Assembly (NCBI GenBank): GCA_019135865.1
Contig: JAGVVD010000052.1
Span: 231,854 to 295,853 of the forward strand
From: Elusimicrobiota bacterium
Lineage (GTDB): Bacteria; Elusimicrobiota; Elusimicrobia; Elusimicrobiales; UBA9959
Length of the DNA stretch: 64,000 nucleotides
Direction of reading: 5' to 3'
Positions 19,104 through 28,483 of this stretch are shown here, piece by piece. Every line of letters begins with the position of its first letter. Within the stretch, counting starts at the first letter, position 1. The position numbers were made by a program, and so were the translations under genes. A model generated the notes under the pieces. That model did not search any database, had not been told where the DNA came from, and saw only the letters and a list, made by a program, of their open reading frames with translations.

Positions 19104-19132
19104 AAAAAGGGGGAGGCCGCGGGACCGCGGCC
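19104..19132 (-). terminator. Possible intra-operon terminator or attenuator
   Basis: On the minus strand a GGCCGCG/CGCGGCC stem with a short loop (19115-19132) is followed by TCCCCCTTTTT. It stands between the decarboxylase stop and the agmatinase start, and would lower speB expression relative to its neighbour. Confidence 0.45.
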
Positions 19133-19141
19133 GGTCGCCCG

Positions 19142-19690
19142 TCAGAACAGGAAAACGGCCGCCGCCACCGTGGTGGTCCAGACGTCTTCCAGGCCTATGG
19201 CGGACTGGGTGATGTTGGTGGTCTTGACTATCTTGCCGCTGAGCTTCCAGATCTCTTCCTTCTGGTTCCAGGTCGTCTCGCTGCCGAACTCTATGCCCTG
19301 TATGGTGGAGAGCATGAGCGCCGCCAGGTCCTCGGCGTATTCCCCGCTCTGTTCGTCGGTCTCCCCGAACGAATGATGCTCCGAGATATAGCCGTAATGG
19401 GCCCGGTCCTTGGGCAGCGCCAGGCCGATGGAAGCGGAGAGCAGCCTGTGGTTCTCGTTCACCGTATTGCGGCTCAGCACGCAGTGCAGTATCTGGCCGG
19501 GCTTGAGCTTCTCGATCCCCTTGTGCCGGGGAACGATCCTGCATTGGGGGGGGAAGATGCTGGAGACGTGCACAAGATTGTACTTGGCTATCCTGGCGTC
19601 CCGGAGGGCCTCCTCGAAACTGGCGAGCTTCTCTTTGTGGCGGCCCAGGCCTTTGGTGAGGAACACTTCTTTGGGGACCAGCGTCGACAT
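19142..19690 (-). CDS. pdaD: Pyruvoyl-dependent arginine decarboxylase
   Basis: 182 residues, the family's usual size. The proenzyme self-cleaves at a Ser-Ser bond to make the pyruvoyl cofactor; the site is VSSIFPP with Ser43-Ser44. Other family landmarks are LVHVSS, RNTVNENHRLLSASIGLALP and EAxD-like YAEDLAALM. The enzyme makes agmatine from arginine, and the next gene removes the guanidino group, so together they form a route to putrescine that bypasses ornithine. This form is common in archaea and scattered bacteria and replaces PLP-dependent SpeA. The start at 19690 fits the N-terminal pattern (MSTLVPKEVFLTKG). Confidence 0.92.
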   Translation of the reverse strand: MSTLVPKEVFLTKGLGRHKEKLASFEEALRDARIAKYNLVHVSSIFPPQCRIVPRHKGIEKLKPGQILHCVLSRNTVNENHRLLSASIGLALPKDRAHYGYISEHHSFGETDEQSGEYAEDLAALMLSTIQGIEFGSETTWNQKEEIWKLSGKIVKTTNITQSAIGLEDVWTTTVAAAVFLF

Positions 19691-19750
19691 GGGGACATTA
19701 TTTGAAATTTAACATGGGGAGTCAAGGAACCGCCCGCCTTCGCGGCCGGC

Positions 19751-22657
19751 TTACGCGCCGTCCCCGCTCTTTCCGCCGGACCTTCCCCGGTATTCCTTTT
19801 CGAGCCGTTCGCGGGTCTCGCGGAACCGCCTGGCCAGTTCCTCCTCCTTCCTGGCGTAGGAATCCTGCAGCGACACTTCCCTCTTCTGCAGGTCGGCCAC
19901 TATCTGGCGCTCCTGCTCCAGCAGCGCCTTGAGCTTGGCCCTGTCGTTCTCCAGCTGGGAGGCCTTCAGCCGCAGGGAGGTCTCGAGGTCCTTTTCCTTT
20001 TCGGCGAAGGCCGCTTCCAGGCGTCCGGTCAGGGCCCGGAGCTTGTCGTCCTGCGCGCTTATCTTCCCGGCCAGTTCGCGGTTCTTTTCCTCCAGTTCGG
20101 CCTGCAGCCTGGCGACGTTCTCGGCCGCCTCGCGGTCTTTCTCTATCTCGGTAAGGTTGCCGGACATGAGGGACTGGTAACTGCGTTCCAGCTGCTCGTA
20201 GCGCGCTCTCAGCGCTTTCTCCTTGAGGGTGAAAGTCTCCTCCAGGGAGGCCGTAAGTTTCTTCTCGCGCTCGAGATAGGCCTTCTCCAGCCCGGCGGCC
20301 TGTTCCTGGTAGCGGGCCGCCAGTTCCCCGCGTATGAAATCCATTTTACTGAAGAACTCCTCCTGCCTGGACCTTTCCGTCATCCCGGAATTCTTCGCCA
20401 TTTCCGCCATCTGCCCGAGGTAGTTCCGTTCCACTTTTTCGAGCTTCTCCAGATAGTCCTTTTCCATGACCTGGCGGAGATCGCGGGACTTGTTTATGTT
20501 CTCCTGGATCAGCAGCTGTTTCTCGTGCTCCAGCTCTTCGAGGCGCACGTTCACGGCCTCCAGTTCCTGTTTGGCGGAATTGGCCTCCTGGAGGGCCTGT
20601 TCGCGGCCCTTCGAGGCGAGGCGGACCTGCTCTTCCAGCGCTTTGACCCGGTAAAGGGCTTCTTCGATCCTGGCGCCCATGGCGCCCTGCATCGTCTGGG
20701 CCTCTATCGCGTGGCGCTCCGCGGCGCGCTTCTCCGCCTCTTCCCTGGACCGCCGTATCGCGGCGGCCTGGGCGGCGGCCCTTTCCTCCAGCAGCGACTC
20801 GTAACGGGCGCGCAGCGTTTCCAGTTCGGCCCTGGCCGCGGCGCGTTCGGCGGCCAGCGCGCGGTCGGCCGCTTCCGCGCTTTCCCGGAGCTTGCGGTTG
20901 AGGTCCTCCAGCGCTCCTTTGAAGCCGGCCTCGATCCTGGCTTCGCGCTCCTTGAGCTCGTCCATGAACCGCTTCTCGTAGCCGGCTTCGCGCGCCAGCA
21001 GTTCCTCCTGGCGGGCCCGGAAAGCCTGTTCGCGCGCGAGGTCCCGGGCCTCTAAACGGGCCAGTTCCGCCGCCAGTCTGCGGGCCGCTTCCTCTTCCAG
21101 CGTCCTCTCCCTGGCGGCGAAAGCCGTCTCCAGTTCGGCGGCCCGGGCCTTGTGGGCGGCCTCCAGTTTTTTCCCGGCCTCTTCCAGCCTCGCCTTCTCG
21201 GCGGCGGCGAAGGACCCGAAAGCTTTTTCCCGTTCGGCGGCCTGCGCCGAAAGGAAGAGGTTATCGCCGCGCAGTTTCTCGTTCTCGGCCAGGCGTTCCT
21301 CGAGCTCCTTCCTGACGGAGGAGCTCCTTTTCTCTATCTCGGCGTATTTCGCGGCCAGGGCTTTTTCCTTTATCGCCAGGCCCTCCTCCATGGAGGCCTT
21401 GTGAAGGGCCAGCTGCTCTTCGAAGGCCGCCGCGAGTTCCGCTTCCCGCCTGCGCAGCTGGGAGGCCAGGTCCTCGCGGTGCGACTGCAGACGGGCCTGC
21501 TCGGCGGCCAGTTCGCGCTTCCTTTCGGCGGCTTCGGCCTCGGCCCTGGCCGTTTCACCGCGCAGTTCCTCGCGGCGGGCCTCTATGTTCCTGTAAAGCC
21601 GTTTCTCCTTGGCCTCCAGCTCGGCGCGGGCCGCCGCGATCTCCCGCCTGGCCTGTTCTTCCAGCCCGGCCGCTTTCCCGGCGGCGGCCGCTTCGGCGGC
21701 GCGCGCCTCCTCTTCCAGTTCTTTCCGGCGGGCGAGAAGTTCCGCTTCCCGCTCTTCCAGGCGCCGCCTGAGCTGTTCCTTCTCGGAGGCCCACTCCTGC
21801 TGTCTGCGGGCGAGTTCCCCGGCCGCTTCGGCCAGCCTCTCCTCCATCTTCGACAGCCGGGCCGAAAAATCGGCCGCGGTCTGTGCGAGACGCTCTGCCA
21901 GCGTCTTCTCGGAAAGTTTCCTGTTCTCTTCCAGCCAGTCCGAATAGGTGGCGTAGAGTCGCTTCTCCCTTTCGGCGGTTTCGGCGGACATTTTTTCGGA
22001 GAGTTCCCTGATCTCCGCGAGGCGCTTCTCCTCCAGTCCCCTGGCCGCCGTCTCCAGTTCCAGCCGGTGCCTCGCGTCGCGCTCCTCCACGGCCTGCCGG
22101 AGACGCTGTTCCCAGATCGCCTCCATCTTCTTCAGCTGCCCGGCGGCCTCCTTCCTGGCCAGTTCCCTGCCGAGCTTCATCTGCTCTACGAAGGTCTCCC
22201 TCTCGGTCTTGAACTCGCTTTCGCGCTCCTCCTGCCACTGCCTGAAGATCTGTTCCATTTCGGAGCGCAGGCGCCGCTTCTGTTCCGAGATCTCCTCTTC
22301 CTTGCGGGCGATCTCCGCCTTGAGACGCTCGCGCTCCTCTTCCAGTTCCCCGCGGTGCAGCGCCACGGCCTCGTCGAGCATTTTCTGGTATTTCTGCCAG
22401 AGCGCCGATTCCTTCTCGACCAGCAGCTGCGCGACCTCCTGCTCCCGTTTCTTGATGCGCTCCTCGTGGCCGCGCAGCAGGGCCTCGTACTCGGCGTCCT
22501 TGGCCTTGTTGCTGCGCTGGATCTCCTCGAAAGAACGGGCGCGGAGCGTGGAAAGCTCCGCCTCCTTCTCCCTGAGCTCGGAGGTCAGGCTGAGGATCAT
22601 CTTGGCCGAGTCGAGCTCGGTCTCTTTCAGGATATCCTCGTAATCTCCGCCGGTCAT
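19751..22657 (-). CDS. Very long coiled-coil protein B, 968 aa
   Basis: The ATG at 22657 (MTGGDYEDIL) is preferred over a TTG two codons earlier. After about 12 residues, nearly the whole protein is heptad-type coiled coil built from Glu, Lys, Arg, Ala, Leu and Gln (ELREKEAELSTLRA, EEREAELLARRKELEEEARA and so on), with no signal peptide, membrane segment or globular domain until a basic glycine-rich end (YRGRSGGKSGDGA). A fully extended coil of this size would exceed 100 nm (estimate at 0.15 nm per residue). The start lies 12 bp after the stop of the equally long gene upstream, so the two are one operon. Candidate roles are cytoskeleton, cell-shape scaffold or chromosome organisation. Confidence 0.8.
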   Translation of the reverse strand: MTGGDYEDILKETELDSAKMILSLTSELREKEAELSTLRARSFEEIQRSNKAKDAEYEALLRGHEERIKKREQEVAQLLVEKESALWQKYQKMLDEAVALHRGELEEERERLKAEIARKEEEISEQKRRLRSEMEQIFRQWQEERESEFKTERETFVEQMKLGRELARKEAAGQLKKMEAIWEQRLRQAVEERDARHRLELETAARGLEEKRLAEIRELSEKMSAETAEREKRLYATYSDWLEENRKLSEKTLAERLAQTAADFSARLSKMEERLAEAAGELARRQQEWASEKEQLRRRLEEREAELLARRKELEEEARAAEAAAAGKAAGLEEQARREIAAARAELEAKEKRLYRNIEARREELRGETARAEAEAAERKRELAAEQARLQSHREDLASQLRRREAELAAAFEEQLALHKASMEEGLAIKEKALAAKYAEIEKRSSSVRKELEERLAENEKLRGDNLFLSAQAAEREKAFGSFAAAEKARLEEAGKKLEAAHKARAAELETAFAARERTLEEEAARRLAAELARLEARDLAREQAFRARQEELLAREAGYEKRFMDELKEREARIEAGFKGALEDLNRKLRESAEAADRALAAERAAARAELETLRARYESLLEERAAAQAAAIRRSREEAEKRAAERHAIEAQTMQGAMGARIEEALYRVKALEEQVRLASKGREQALQEANSAKQELEAVNVRLEELEHEKQLLIQENINKSRDLRQVMEKDYLEKLEKVERNYLGQMAEMAKNSGMTERSRQEEFFSKMDFIRGELAARYQEQAAGLEKAYLEREKKLTASLEETFTLKEKALRARYEQLERSYQSLMSGNLTEIEKDREAAENVARLQAELEEKNRELAGKISAQDDKLRALTGRLEAAFAEKEKDLETSLRLKASQLENDRAKLKALLEQERQIVADLQKREVSLQDSYARKEEELARRFRETRERLEKEYRGRSGGKSGDGA

Positions 22658-22669
22658 GCGCAACGGGTC

Positions 22670-25600
22670 CTATTTCCCGTCCTCCGTTCCACCGAGCCGA
22701 TTTCCGTAGCGCTCCTCGAGCTCTTTCTGTTTCTTTCCCCAGAAGGCCATCAGCTCTTCTTCCTTTTTCTGGTAACGGTCGAGGTATTCCTCTTCCTTCT
22801 GGCAGGTCAGCAGGGTCAGGCGGTTCCTCTCTTCCTCCGCTTCCCTGAGCCGGGCCCGCAGGGAGTCCTCGAGTTCCTTGCGCAGCTTGTCCATGGCGGC
22901 GCGGGTCTTCTCCAGTTCCGAATGATAGTGCCGCTCCAGTTCGTCCTTGCGCTTGGAGAAGTCCTCCTCCAGTTTGAGGCGCGCCTGCTTGGAACGGGAG
23001 AGTTCCTCGTCGAGCCGCTGGCCGAAGAGGGCCTCCTTCTTCTCGAATTCCGCGCGCAGCGCCTGACGTTCCCGGTTCAGGACCTCCGATTTCTGGGCCT
23101 CCCAGGCGGTCCGGGCCTTCTCCCCGTCCTCCGATATCTTTCTGGCCAGTTCCAGGTGGCGGCGTTCCAGGTCCAGCTCCTTCTGCCTCGCCCCGGCCTC
23201 CAGCTCCTCCCGCCTGCGGTCGAGCGCCTCCTCCTGGGCCGCCAGGTGTTCCCTGGTCCTGGCGTCCAGCGCGGATTCCAGCCGGGCCGCCCTGTCGGCG
23301 AACTCGGTCTCCAGTTTCTTGAGCCTCTCCTGGTAGGCCCCCTCGAGCCCGGCCCGGCGGGCCTCGTCGTCCAGCAGGGACCTTTCCCGTTCCTCCTCGC
23401 GCTGCCGTCTGGCGTCGGCGGCCAGTTCCGCGGCCTTTTCCTCGAAATGCTTCTGCAGCGCCGCTTCCTTGCCGCGCAGTTCCTCGAGCCGCTTGTCGTG
23501 CTCCTGCTCCAGGGCCGCGCGGTGCGCGTCGAGGGCGCGGTACATCTCCTCGCGGGCCCGCGCGAGCTTCTCGAAATTCTCGTGGTCCTTGCCCTGGGCG
23601 TCCTGCAGCAGCCTGATCCTGGTCTCTCCCAGTTCCTGCTCCAGGCGGGCTTTCGCCGCGTCTATCTCCGCTTCCCGGCCCTTGACGGCCAGTTCGCGGG
23701 CCTTGAGGGCGTCCTCGAAGCGGCGTTTCTCTTCGGCCAGGCGTAGGGAGTATTCCTCCCTGGTCTGCTCCAGGCGGGTCTCCAGGTCCTTCTCCCGGCC
23801 GGCCAGCTCGCGCAGCAGGGAGGCTTTCTCGTCCTCCAGCCTGGCGGCCTTGTCGGAGTGCTCGTTCCGGAGCAGTTCCTCGCGCTGCCGCAGTTTTTCG
23901 TCGAGCAGCGCGGCCTGCTCCTCCTTCCAGGTCCGCAGCTTCTCCGCGGCGGCCTTCTCGGCGGCCAGCAGTTCCTGGTGATGTGTGCGGCGCACCTCTT
24001 TGAGGGTCTCTTCCAGTCTGGCCTCGCGGTCCCGCAGGGCCTGGCGCTGGGCCTCCAGTTCGGCCTTTATCTTGTCGTGCTCCTGCCGGGCCTGCGCTTC
24101 CAGCGCGGCCGACTTGGCGGCGAGCTGCTCCTTGAGCACGGCCGCGGCTTCCAGTTCCTGCTGGGCGTATTTGAGGCGCAGCTCGTCCTCGAAATGGGAG
24201 TATTTCTTCTTGAGGACCTCGCGGTATTTGCGGAACTCCTCCTTGAGGCGCTCCTTTTCGGAGAGCCCGGCGCGTTCCTTCTCCAGGATCCATTCCTCTT
24301 CGCGGGCCTGCCAGGCCGCCGAGGTCCGGCGGGCTTCGGCCGCGGCGCGCTCTTCGAGGGCCTTTTCCTTGGCTTTATAGGAGTCCTCCAGGGAACGGCG
24401 CGCGGCCTGGAGCCGCTCCTCGTAATGCAGTTCCAGCTCGCGGCGCGAATCCTCCTGGACCTGCGCCTGCTGCTGCAGCCAGTCGTTCTGTTCGCGAAGG
24501 AGCGACGCTCGCAGGGATTCCTCCTTGAGCCTGTTCTCCTGCCGCAGCTTGTCGGCCTCGGCCCTGAGCCTGGCCTCGGCGGCCTCTTCCACGGCCTTCT
24601 CGCGTTTGCGCCAGTCCGTCTCCCAGCGGCGGTTGTTCTCCTCGACGGCTTCCTCCAGTTCCTTGCGCTGGGCCAGGGCCGTCTCGCGCCACTTCTCCCG
24701 GCTTTCCTCCACGGCCTTCTCGTAGGCGGCGTTGGTCTCCTCGTCGTGCTTCTTGACGAGCTCCACCACCTGCCGCTCCATCTCGAGCCGCATCTCCACG
24801 TATTCCTGCTCGCGCTGGCGGATATACCCCTGCAGGCGGTCGCGGATCTCGGAGAGTTCGCGCTGATGGGCGGCCTTCATCGCCTCCATCTCGGCTTCCT
24901 TCTCCAGCTTCAGGTCCGTTTCGCGCTCTTCCAGCCGCTTCAGCGCTTCCCCGTGGCGGCCGGCGAAGAGGTCCTCGATCTTCTTCAGGCGGGCGTCGTG
25001 GTCCTTCTCGAGCTCGCCGAGGAGGCGGGTCCGCTCTTCTTCCAGTTTGAGCCGGGACTCCCGCCCCGCGACGGCCTCCCGCTCCGACAGCTCGGCCATC
25101 TTCGCCAGGTGCTCGTCCTCCAGCTGACGTCGGAACTTCTCGAGCTGCTCCTCCTTGGCCGTGTGCAGCGCGGAAAGTTCGCGCTCGCGCAGTTCCAGGC
25201 GCCCGCGCGCCTCCAGGTCGTTCCGCTCGGCCTCTATCCTGGACTTCTCCACCAGCTCTTTTTCCAGCGCCTCGTACTTGAGACGCAGGGCGTTCTCGCG
25301 CTCGGCGAAATTGTCCTCGTGGCGTTTAAGGAGGGCTTCCAGCTCCTCCTGCTTGAGCTCCTGCGTCCTGCGGGCTTCGTCGATCGCGGAGAGCTTTATC
25401 CGGCCTATCTCGGCCTCTTTCCCCGCGAGCTCCTGCTTGAGGGCCTGGATCTCCTTCTCCAGCTGCGCCCGGGCCTGCCGCCAGTTGGCGGTCTCCTCGT
25501 TGAGCAGCTGCTCGCGGATCTTGGCCTTGAGGTCGGCCTCCATGGCCGTCTGGGTCTTCCAGTTCTCTTCCCAGGTGCGTATGGTGCCCTGCCACTTCCT

Positions 25601-25792
25601 GAGCACCTCCTCTTTCTGTTCTATCCGGGAGGTCAGGGAGCGGACGGCGGAGGTCTTGTTCTTCGCGTCCTCTTTAAGGCGGGAATTGTCGTCCTGGAGG
25701 GAGTGGATCTTCTCCACCGCCCAGCGCAGTGCCAGTTTGGCGGTCTCGATGTCGTTTATCGCCGCCGGGTCGAGCTTAGGCTCCTGTTCCAT
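22670..25792 (-). CDS. Very long coiled-coil protein A, 1,040 aa
   Basis: ATG at 25792 with GGAGG about 11 nt upstream. The first 90 residues (IETAKLALRWAVEKIHSLQD, RTWEENWKTQTAMEADLKAK) are helical and less repetitive and could be a docking head; the rest is continuous coiled coil with frequent RLEExxxxLxxxxEE patterns and occasional Trp. The last residues, from RYQKKEEELMAFWGKK to the end, turn polar. It resembles its downstream partner in length, composition and segments such as EEREAELLxR, consistent with an old duplication or parallel evolution. No membrane segment or signal peptide. Myosin-, SMC- or crescentin-like scaffolds are possibilities, but no ATPase head is present, so it is not SMC. 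Confidence 0.8.
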   Translation of the reverse strand: MEQEPKLDPAAINDIETAKLALRWAVEKIHSLQDDNSRLKEDAKNKTSAVRSLTSRIEQKEEVLRKWQGTIRTWEENWKTQTAMEADLKAKIREQLLNEETANWRQARAQLEKEIQALKQELAGKEAEIGRIKLSAIDEARRTQELKQEELEALLKRHEDNFAERENALRLKYEALEKELVEKSRIEAERNDLEARGRLELRERELSALHTAKEEQLEKFRRQLEDEHLAKMAELSEREAVAGRESRLKLEEERTRLLGELEKDHDARLKKIEDLFAGRHGEALKRLEERETDLKLEKEAEMEAMKAAHQRELSEIRDRLQGYIRQREQEYVEMRLEMERQVVELVKKHDEETNAAYEKAVEESREKWRETALAQRKELEEAVEENNRRWETDWRKREKAVEEAAEARLRAEADKLRQENRLKEESLRASLLREQNDWLQQQAQVQEDSRRELELHYEERLQAARRSLEDSYKAKEKALEERAAAEARRTSAAWQAREEEWILEKERAGLSEKERLKEEFRKYREVLKKKYSHFEDELRLKYAQQELEAAAVLKEQLAAKSAALEAQARQEHDKIKAELEAQRQALRDREARLEETLKEVRRTHHQELLAAEKAAAEKLRTWKEEQAALLDEKLRQREELLRNEHSDKAARLEDEKASLLRELAGREKDLETRLEQTREEYSLRLAEEKRRFEDALKARELAVKGREAEIDAAKARLEQELGETRIRLLQDAQGKDHENFEKLARAREEMYRALDAHRAALEQEHDKRLEELRGKEAALQKHFEEKAAELAADARRQREEERERSLLDDEARRAGLEGAYQERLKKLETEFADRAARLESALDARTREHLAAQEEALDRRREELEAGARQKELDLERRHLELARKISEDGEKARTAWEAQKSEVLNRERQALRAEFEKKEALFGQRLDEELSRSKQARLKLEEDFSKRKDELERHYHSELEKTRAAMDKLRKELEDSLRARLREAEEERNRLTLLTCQKEEEYLDRYQKKEEELMAFWGKKQKELEERYGNRLGGTEDGK

Positions 25793-25954
25793 TTTTTAGC
25801 GTCCTCCGCTGACTTTGAAAACGAACGATAGGGCCCCTGGGGGCTCCAACGGATAAAATAGCAGACTGCGCCGCCGGTTTCAAGGATAATTATACAGGCG
25901 GCGTATTGAGGAAATATTAAATAGTTGTTAATTAGGGGGCGGGGCGGAAAGGCG

Positions 25955-25980
25955 AAAAAAAAGCCGGCCTCGCGGCCGGC
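25955..25980 (-). terminator. Terminator of rpmB
   Basis: Read on the minus strand, GCCGGCC-GCGA-GGCCGGC is followed by eight T. It lies 28 bp beyond the rpmB stop and upstream of the coiled-coil operon. Confidence 0.85.
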
Positions 25981-26008
25981 TTCGGCGCCAGGGGGCGCGG
26001 GGGGCTTT

Positions 26009-26203
26009 TCAGCGGGCCGGTCTTACCGCGCGGCCGCTCTTTATGCAGGTCGTGCAGACGTACGCCGACCTGGGAGAGCCTTTTACCATGATCTTCTGTT
26101 TCTGAAGATTGGGCTTGAAAAGCCTCTTGGTCGCCACATGGGAGTGGCTGTAGGAATTGCCGGACTTAGGGGCTTTACCGCAGATCTCGCATTTGAATGC
26201 CAT
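26009..26203 (-). CDS. rpmB: Large-subunit ribosomal protein bL28
   Basis: 64 residues from the ATG at 26203, preceded by AGGAG. MAFKCEICGKAPKSGNSYSH and the later VCTTCIKSGR give two Cys pairs, so this is the zinc-binding (C+) form of bL28. The conserved SHSHVATKRLFKPNLQK is normal. The longer upstream open frame has no support. It is followed by a strong terminator, so it is transcribed on its own. Confidence 0.95.
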   Translation of the reverse strand: MAFKCEICGKAPKSGNSYSHSHVATKRLFKPNLQKQKIMVKGSPRSAYVCTTCIKSGRAVRPAR

Positions 26204-26212
26204 AGTGCTCCT

Positions 26213-26243
26213 ATTATAGCAAAAACCCCCGCCTCTTTGTAAA
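26213..26243 (-). promoter_or_regulatory. Possible rpmB promoter
   Basis: On the minus strand TTTACA (26238-26243) and TATAAT (26213-26218) are 19 bp apart. The -10 box lies only 9 bp upstream of the ATG, so the transcript would have a very short leader holding just the ribosome site. Confidence 0.35.
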
Positions 26244-26251
26244 ATGGAAGC

Positions 26252-26668
26252 ATGAGATCCCATACCGCCCACCTGTGGATGAATACCTCCGAACGCCGCG
26301 CCATGGTCGACATTACCGGCGAAGTCGAGGACGAACTGGCCAGGAGCGGCATAAAAGAGGGCCTGTGCCTGGTCAACGCCATGCATATCACCTCCAGCGT
26401 CTTCATAAACGACGCCGAGAGCGGACTGCACCGCGACTTCCTGGAATGGCTGGAGCGCCTGGCCCCGTATTCGAAGGAAGGATATGCCCATAACCGCACC
26501 GGCGAGGACAACGGCGACGCGCATCTCAAGCGCACCGTCATGGGGCGCGAGGTGGTGGTCGCCGTCACGAAAGGACGCCTGGATTTCGGCCCCTGGGAGC
26601 GGATCTTCTACGGCGAGTTCGACGGCCGCCGGAAGAAGCGGGTCATGGTCAAGATAATAGGGGAATGA
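26252..26668 (+). CDS. YjbQ/UPF0047 family protein
   Basis: 138 residues, full length for the family. [27 protein letters not shown] text (about 43-64), the [15 protein letters not shown] block (about 84-98) with its conserved His, and the closing [18 protein letters not shown] are diagnostic. Family members were reported to have weak thiamine-phosphate synthase activity in some species; the true role is not settled. The stop overlaps the next start (ATGA), so it is coupled to the thioesterase gene. It is transcribed divergently from rpmB. Confidence 0.88.
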   Translation: MRSHTAHLWMNTSERRAMVDITGEVEDELARSGIKEGLCLVNAMHITSSVFINDAESGLHRDFLEWLERLAPYSKEGYAHNRTGEDNGDAHLKRTVMGREVVVAVTKGRLDFGPWERIFYGEFDGRRKKRVMVKIIGE

Positions 26669-27048
26669 GCATGAAAAGACGCGTTTACTATCACGATACG
26701 GACTGCGCCGGCGTCGTCTATTACGGCAACTATCTTAAATTCCTGGAGGAGGCCCGCACCGAGTACATGGAGGAGCGCGGCCTGTCGGTCAAGGCGCTGC
26801 TGGACGCGGGCTTCGGCTTCGTGGTCAAGCGGCAGGAGATCGACTACAAGTACCCCGCCCGCTACGGGGACACGGTGGAGATAGACACCCGCGTGACGGA
26901 GGTCACCCCGTTCCGGGCGCGCTTCGAGTACGACCTGAAGAACCAGGAAGGCCGCATGCTGGCCAGGGCCGTGACCGATATGGTGTGCGTAGGGCCGGAC
27001 CTCAGGATGAAGGAGATGGCCCCGGACCTGTCCGGCCGGCTGCGCTGA
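26665..27048 (+). CDS. YbgC/FcbC-type acyl-CoA thioesterase
   Basis: 127 residues, one hotdog fold. The signature [21 protein letters not shown] (from Tyr8) includes the catalytic Asp13 of this family, and the later [20 protein letters not shown] is the usual core. Homologues hydrolyse short-chain or aromatic acyl-CoA, and in proteobacteria YbgC sits with tol-pal; no tol genes are near here. The ATG overlaps the yjbQ stop by 4 bp; a second ATG two codons later is equally possible. Confidence 0.85.
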   Translation: MSMKRRVYYHDTDCAGVVYYGNYLKFLEEARTEYMEERGLSVKALLDAGFGFVVKRQEIDYKYPARYGDTVEIDTRVTEVTPFRARFEYDLKNQEGRMLARAVTDMVCVGPDLRMKEMAPDLSGRLR

Positions 27049-27076
27049 GAGGCCGTGAGGGGCGGAGGCCCGCTCC

Positions 27077-28483
27077 TCAGTCCTCTTTCAGCTCGGTCAC
27101 CGGGCCGAACTCCGACAGCGGCCGGTCGAACTTCGACTTGTCGCCGATGACGAAGATCACGGCCTTCGAGGGGTCGAAATACTTTTTTCCCGCCTTCAGC
27201 GCGTCCGCCGCGGAGACGGCCGAGACGTCAGCCACGAAAGAGTCCAGATAGCCGGGTTTAAAGCCGTAAAGCTCCTCCAGCGCGCGCTCGGAGACCAGCT
27301 TGTGCGGGGTGGCGAACTTGAAGACGAAGGGGTTGACTATCGAGCCCTTGCTGCGCGACACTTCGTCCGCGGCCGGCGCCGCCGAGCCGGCCAGCTCCAG
27401 CTGCCGCAGCATCTCCGAGAGCGCCTGCGAATAGGTCTCGGGCTTGGTGCCGCAGTAGCTGAACAGGAAGCCGCCGTTCCTGCGGCGGGCATTGGCCGAA
27501 TACACCGAGTAGGCCAGGCCGCGGGCGGTCCGCACTTCCCTGAAAAGCCGCGACTGGAAGCCGCCGCCCAGTATGTCCGTCATGACGGCGAGGGGATAAT
27601 TGTCCGGGTCCAGGTAATCCGTGCCTTTCTGCATGACCACGAGGAAGGCCTGCGGCACCTTCTTGTCGATAAAGTACACCCTGCGGTCGGAGAGCTCCGG
27701 CGCCGGGGGGATGACGGCCGCGGCGATCTCCGCCTTTTTCCAGCCGCCGAACTTTTCCCGCAGCGTATCGAGCGTCTTCTCATCGGAAGGGAGATCCCCG
27801 CTCACCGCCAGTATCGCGTTGTTGGGGCGGTAGAAAGCGCCGTGAAAGGCCAGCAGGTCCGCGCGTGTTATCGAGCCCACGGTCTCCAGCTCCGTGCGGG
27901 TCCCGTAAGGGTGGGAGGGGCCGTAGAACACCCGCTTGGCCTCCCGCACCGCGCTCTCGTCGGGCTTGTCGTTGCGGCGCCGTATCACCTCCAGCTCCGA
28001 GTCGCGCGCGACCTTGACCTTTTCCTCCTCGAAGGCCGGGGAGATGAGCACGTCGGCGTAGATGTCCAGCACCTTGCCGAGGTCTTTCCTGAGCGCCGTC
28101 ATGTCCAGGCGGGTCTCCTCGGAGAAGGCGTCGCCCGAGATGGAGGCTCCGAGGTATTCGAGGGTCCTGTCTATTTCGTCAGCCTTGTAGCGGGCGCTGC
28201 CGCCGTCCTTGACCAGGTAGGAGGTCATCTGCGCTATGCCGGCCTTGCCCGGCAGGTCGGCGGCGTTGCCGGCCCTGATGAAGGCCGAGATATGCACGAC
28301 GGGAAGGGTATTGTCCCGCAGCATATAGACGGTCAAGCCGTTCTCCAGGACGTAGCGTTCCGGCTTGCCGGGCCTGAAATCCAGCGGGCCGAACCTGGAC
28401 AGCACGGGGTGATCGGCGAAAGAGAGGGCTGCGGTAGTCATAAGGGCTCCTGAAAGCAGGATCGTGGAAATGGTTTTTTTCAT
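27077..28483 (-). CDS. M16 peptidase family, non-catalytic subunit, exported
   Basis: 468 residues with a signal peptide (MKKTISTILLSGALMTTAALS). Two M16 halves are present, but the zinc motif HxxEH is missing: the aligned site reads AQMTSYLVKDGG. The C-terminal half keeps the R/Y substrate pocket (SRLFREVRTARGLAYSVYS). This is the usual picture for the partner subunit in mitochondrial-processing-peptidase-like pairs. The start overlaps the stop of the catalytic subunit (4 bp), so the two are made together and probably form a periplasmic heterodimer that degrades peptides. Confidence 0.88.
   Translation of the reverse strand: MKKTISTILLSGALMTTAALSFADHPVLSRFGPLDFRPGKPERYVLENGLTVYMLRDNTLPVVHISAFIRAGNAADLPGKAGIAQMTSYLVKDGGSARYKADEIDRTLEYLGASISGDAFSEETRLDMTALRKDLGKVLDIYADVLISPAFEEEKVKVARDSELEVIRRRNDKPDESAVREAKRVFYGPSHPYGTRTELETVGSITRADLLAFHGAFYRPNNAILAVSGDLPSDEKTLDTLREKFGGWKKAEIAAAVIPPAPELSDRRVYFIDKKVPQAFLVVMQKGTDYLDPDNYPLAVMTDILGGGFQSRLFREVRTARGLAYSVYSANARRRNGGFLFSYCGTKPETYSQALSEMLRQLELAGSAAPAADEVSRSKGSIVNPFVFKFATPHKLVSERALEELYGFKPGYLDSFVADVSAVSAADALKAGKKYFDPSKAVIFVIGDKSKFDRPLSEFGPVTELKED

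Noticed and set aside
22657..25792. SMC/Rad50-type ATPases for the coiled-coil pair
   Set aside because: No Walker A, signature motif or globular ends are present.
21152..25831. Long plus-strand frames rich in Leu/Gly/Phe opposite the coiled-coil genes
   Set aside because: They mirror the Glu/Lys/Arg codons of the coiled-coil proteins; no ribosome sites or domains.
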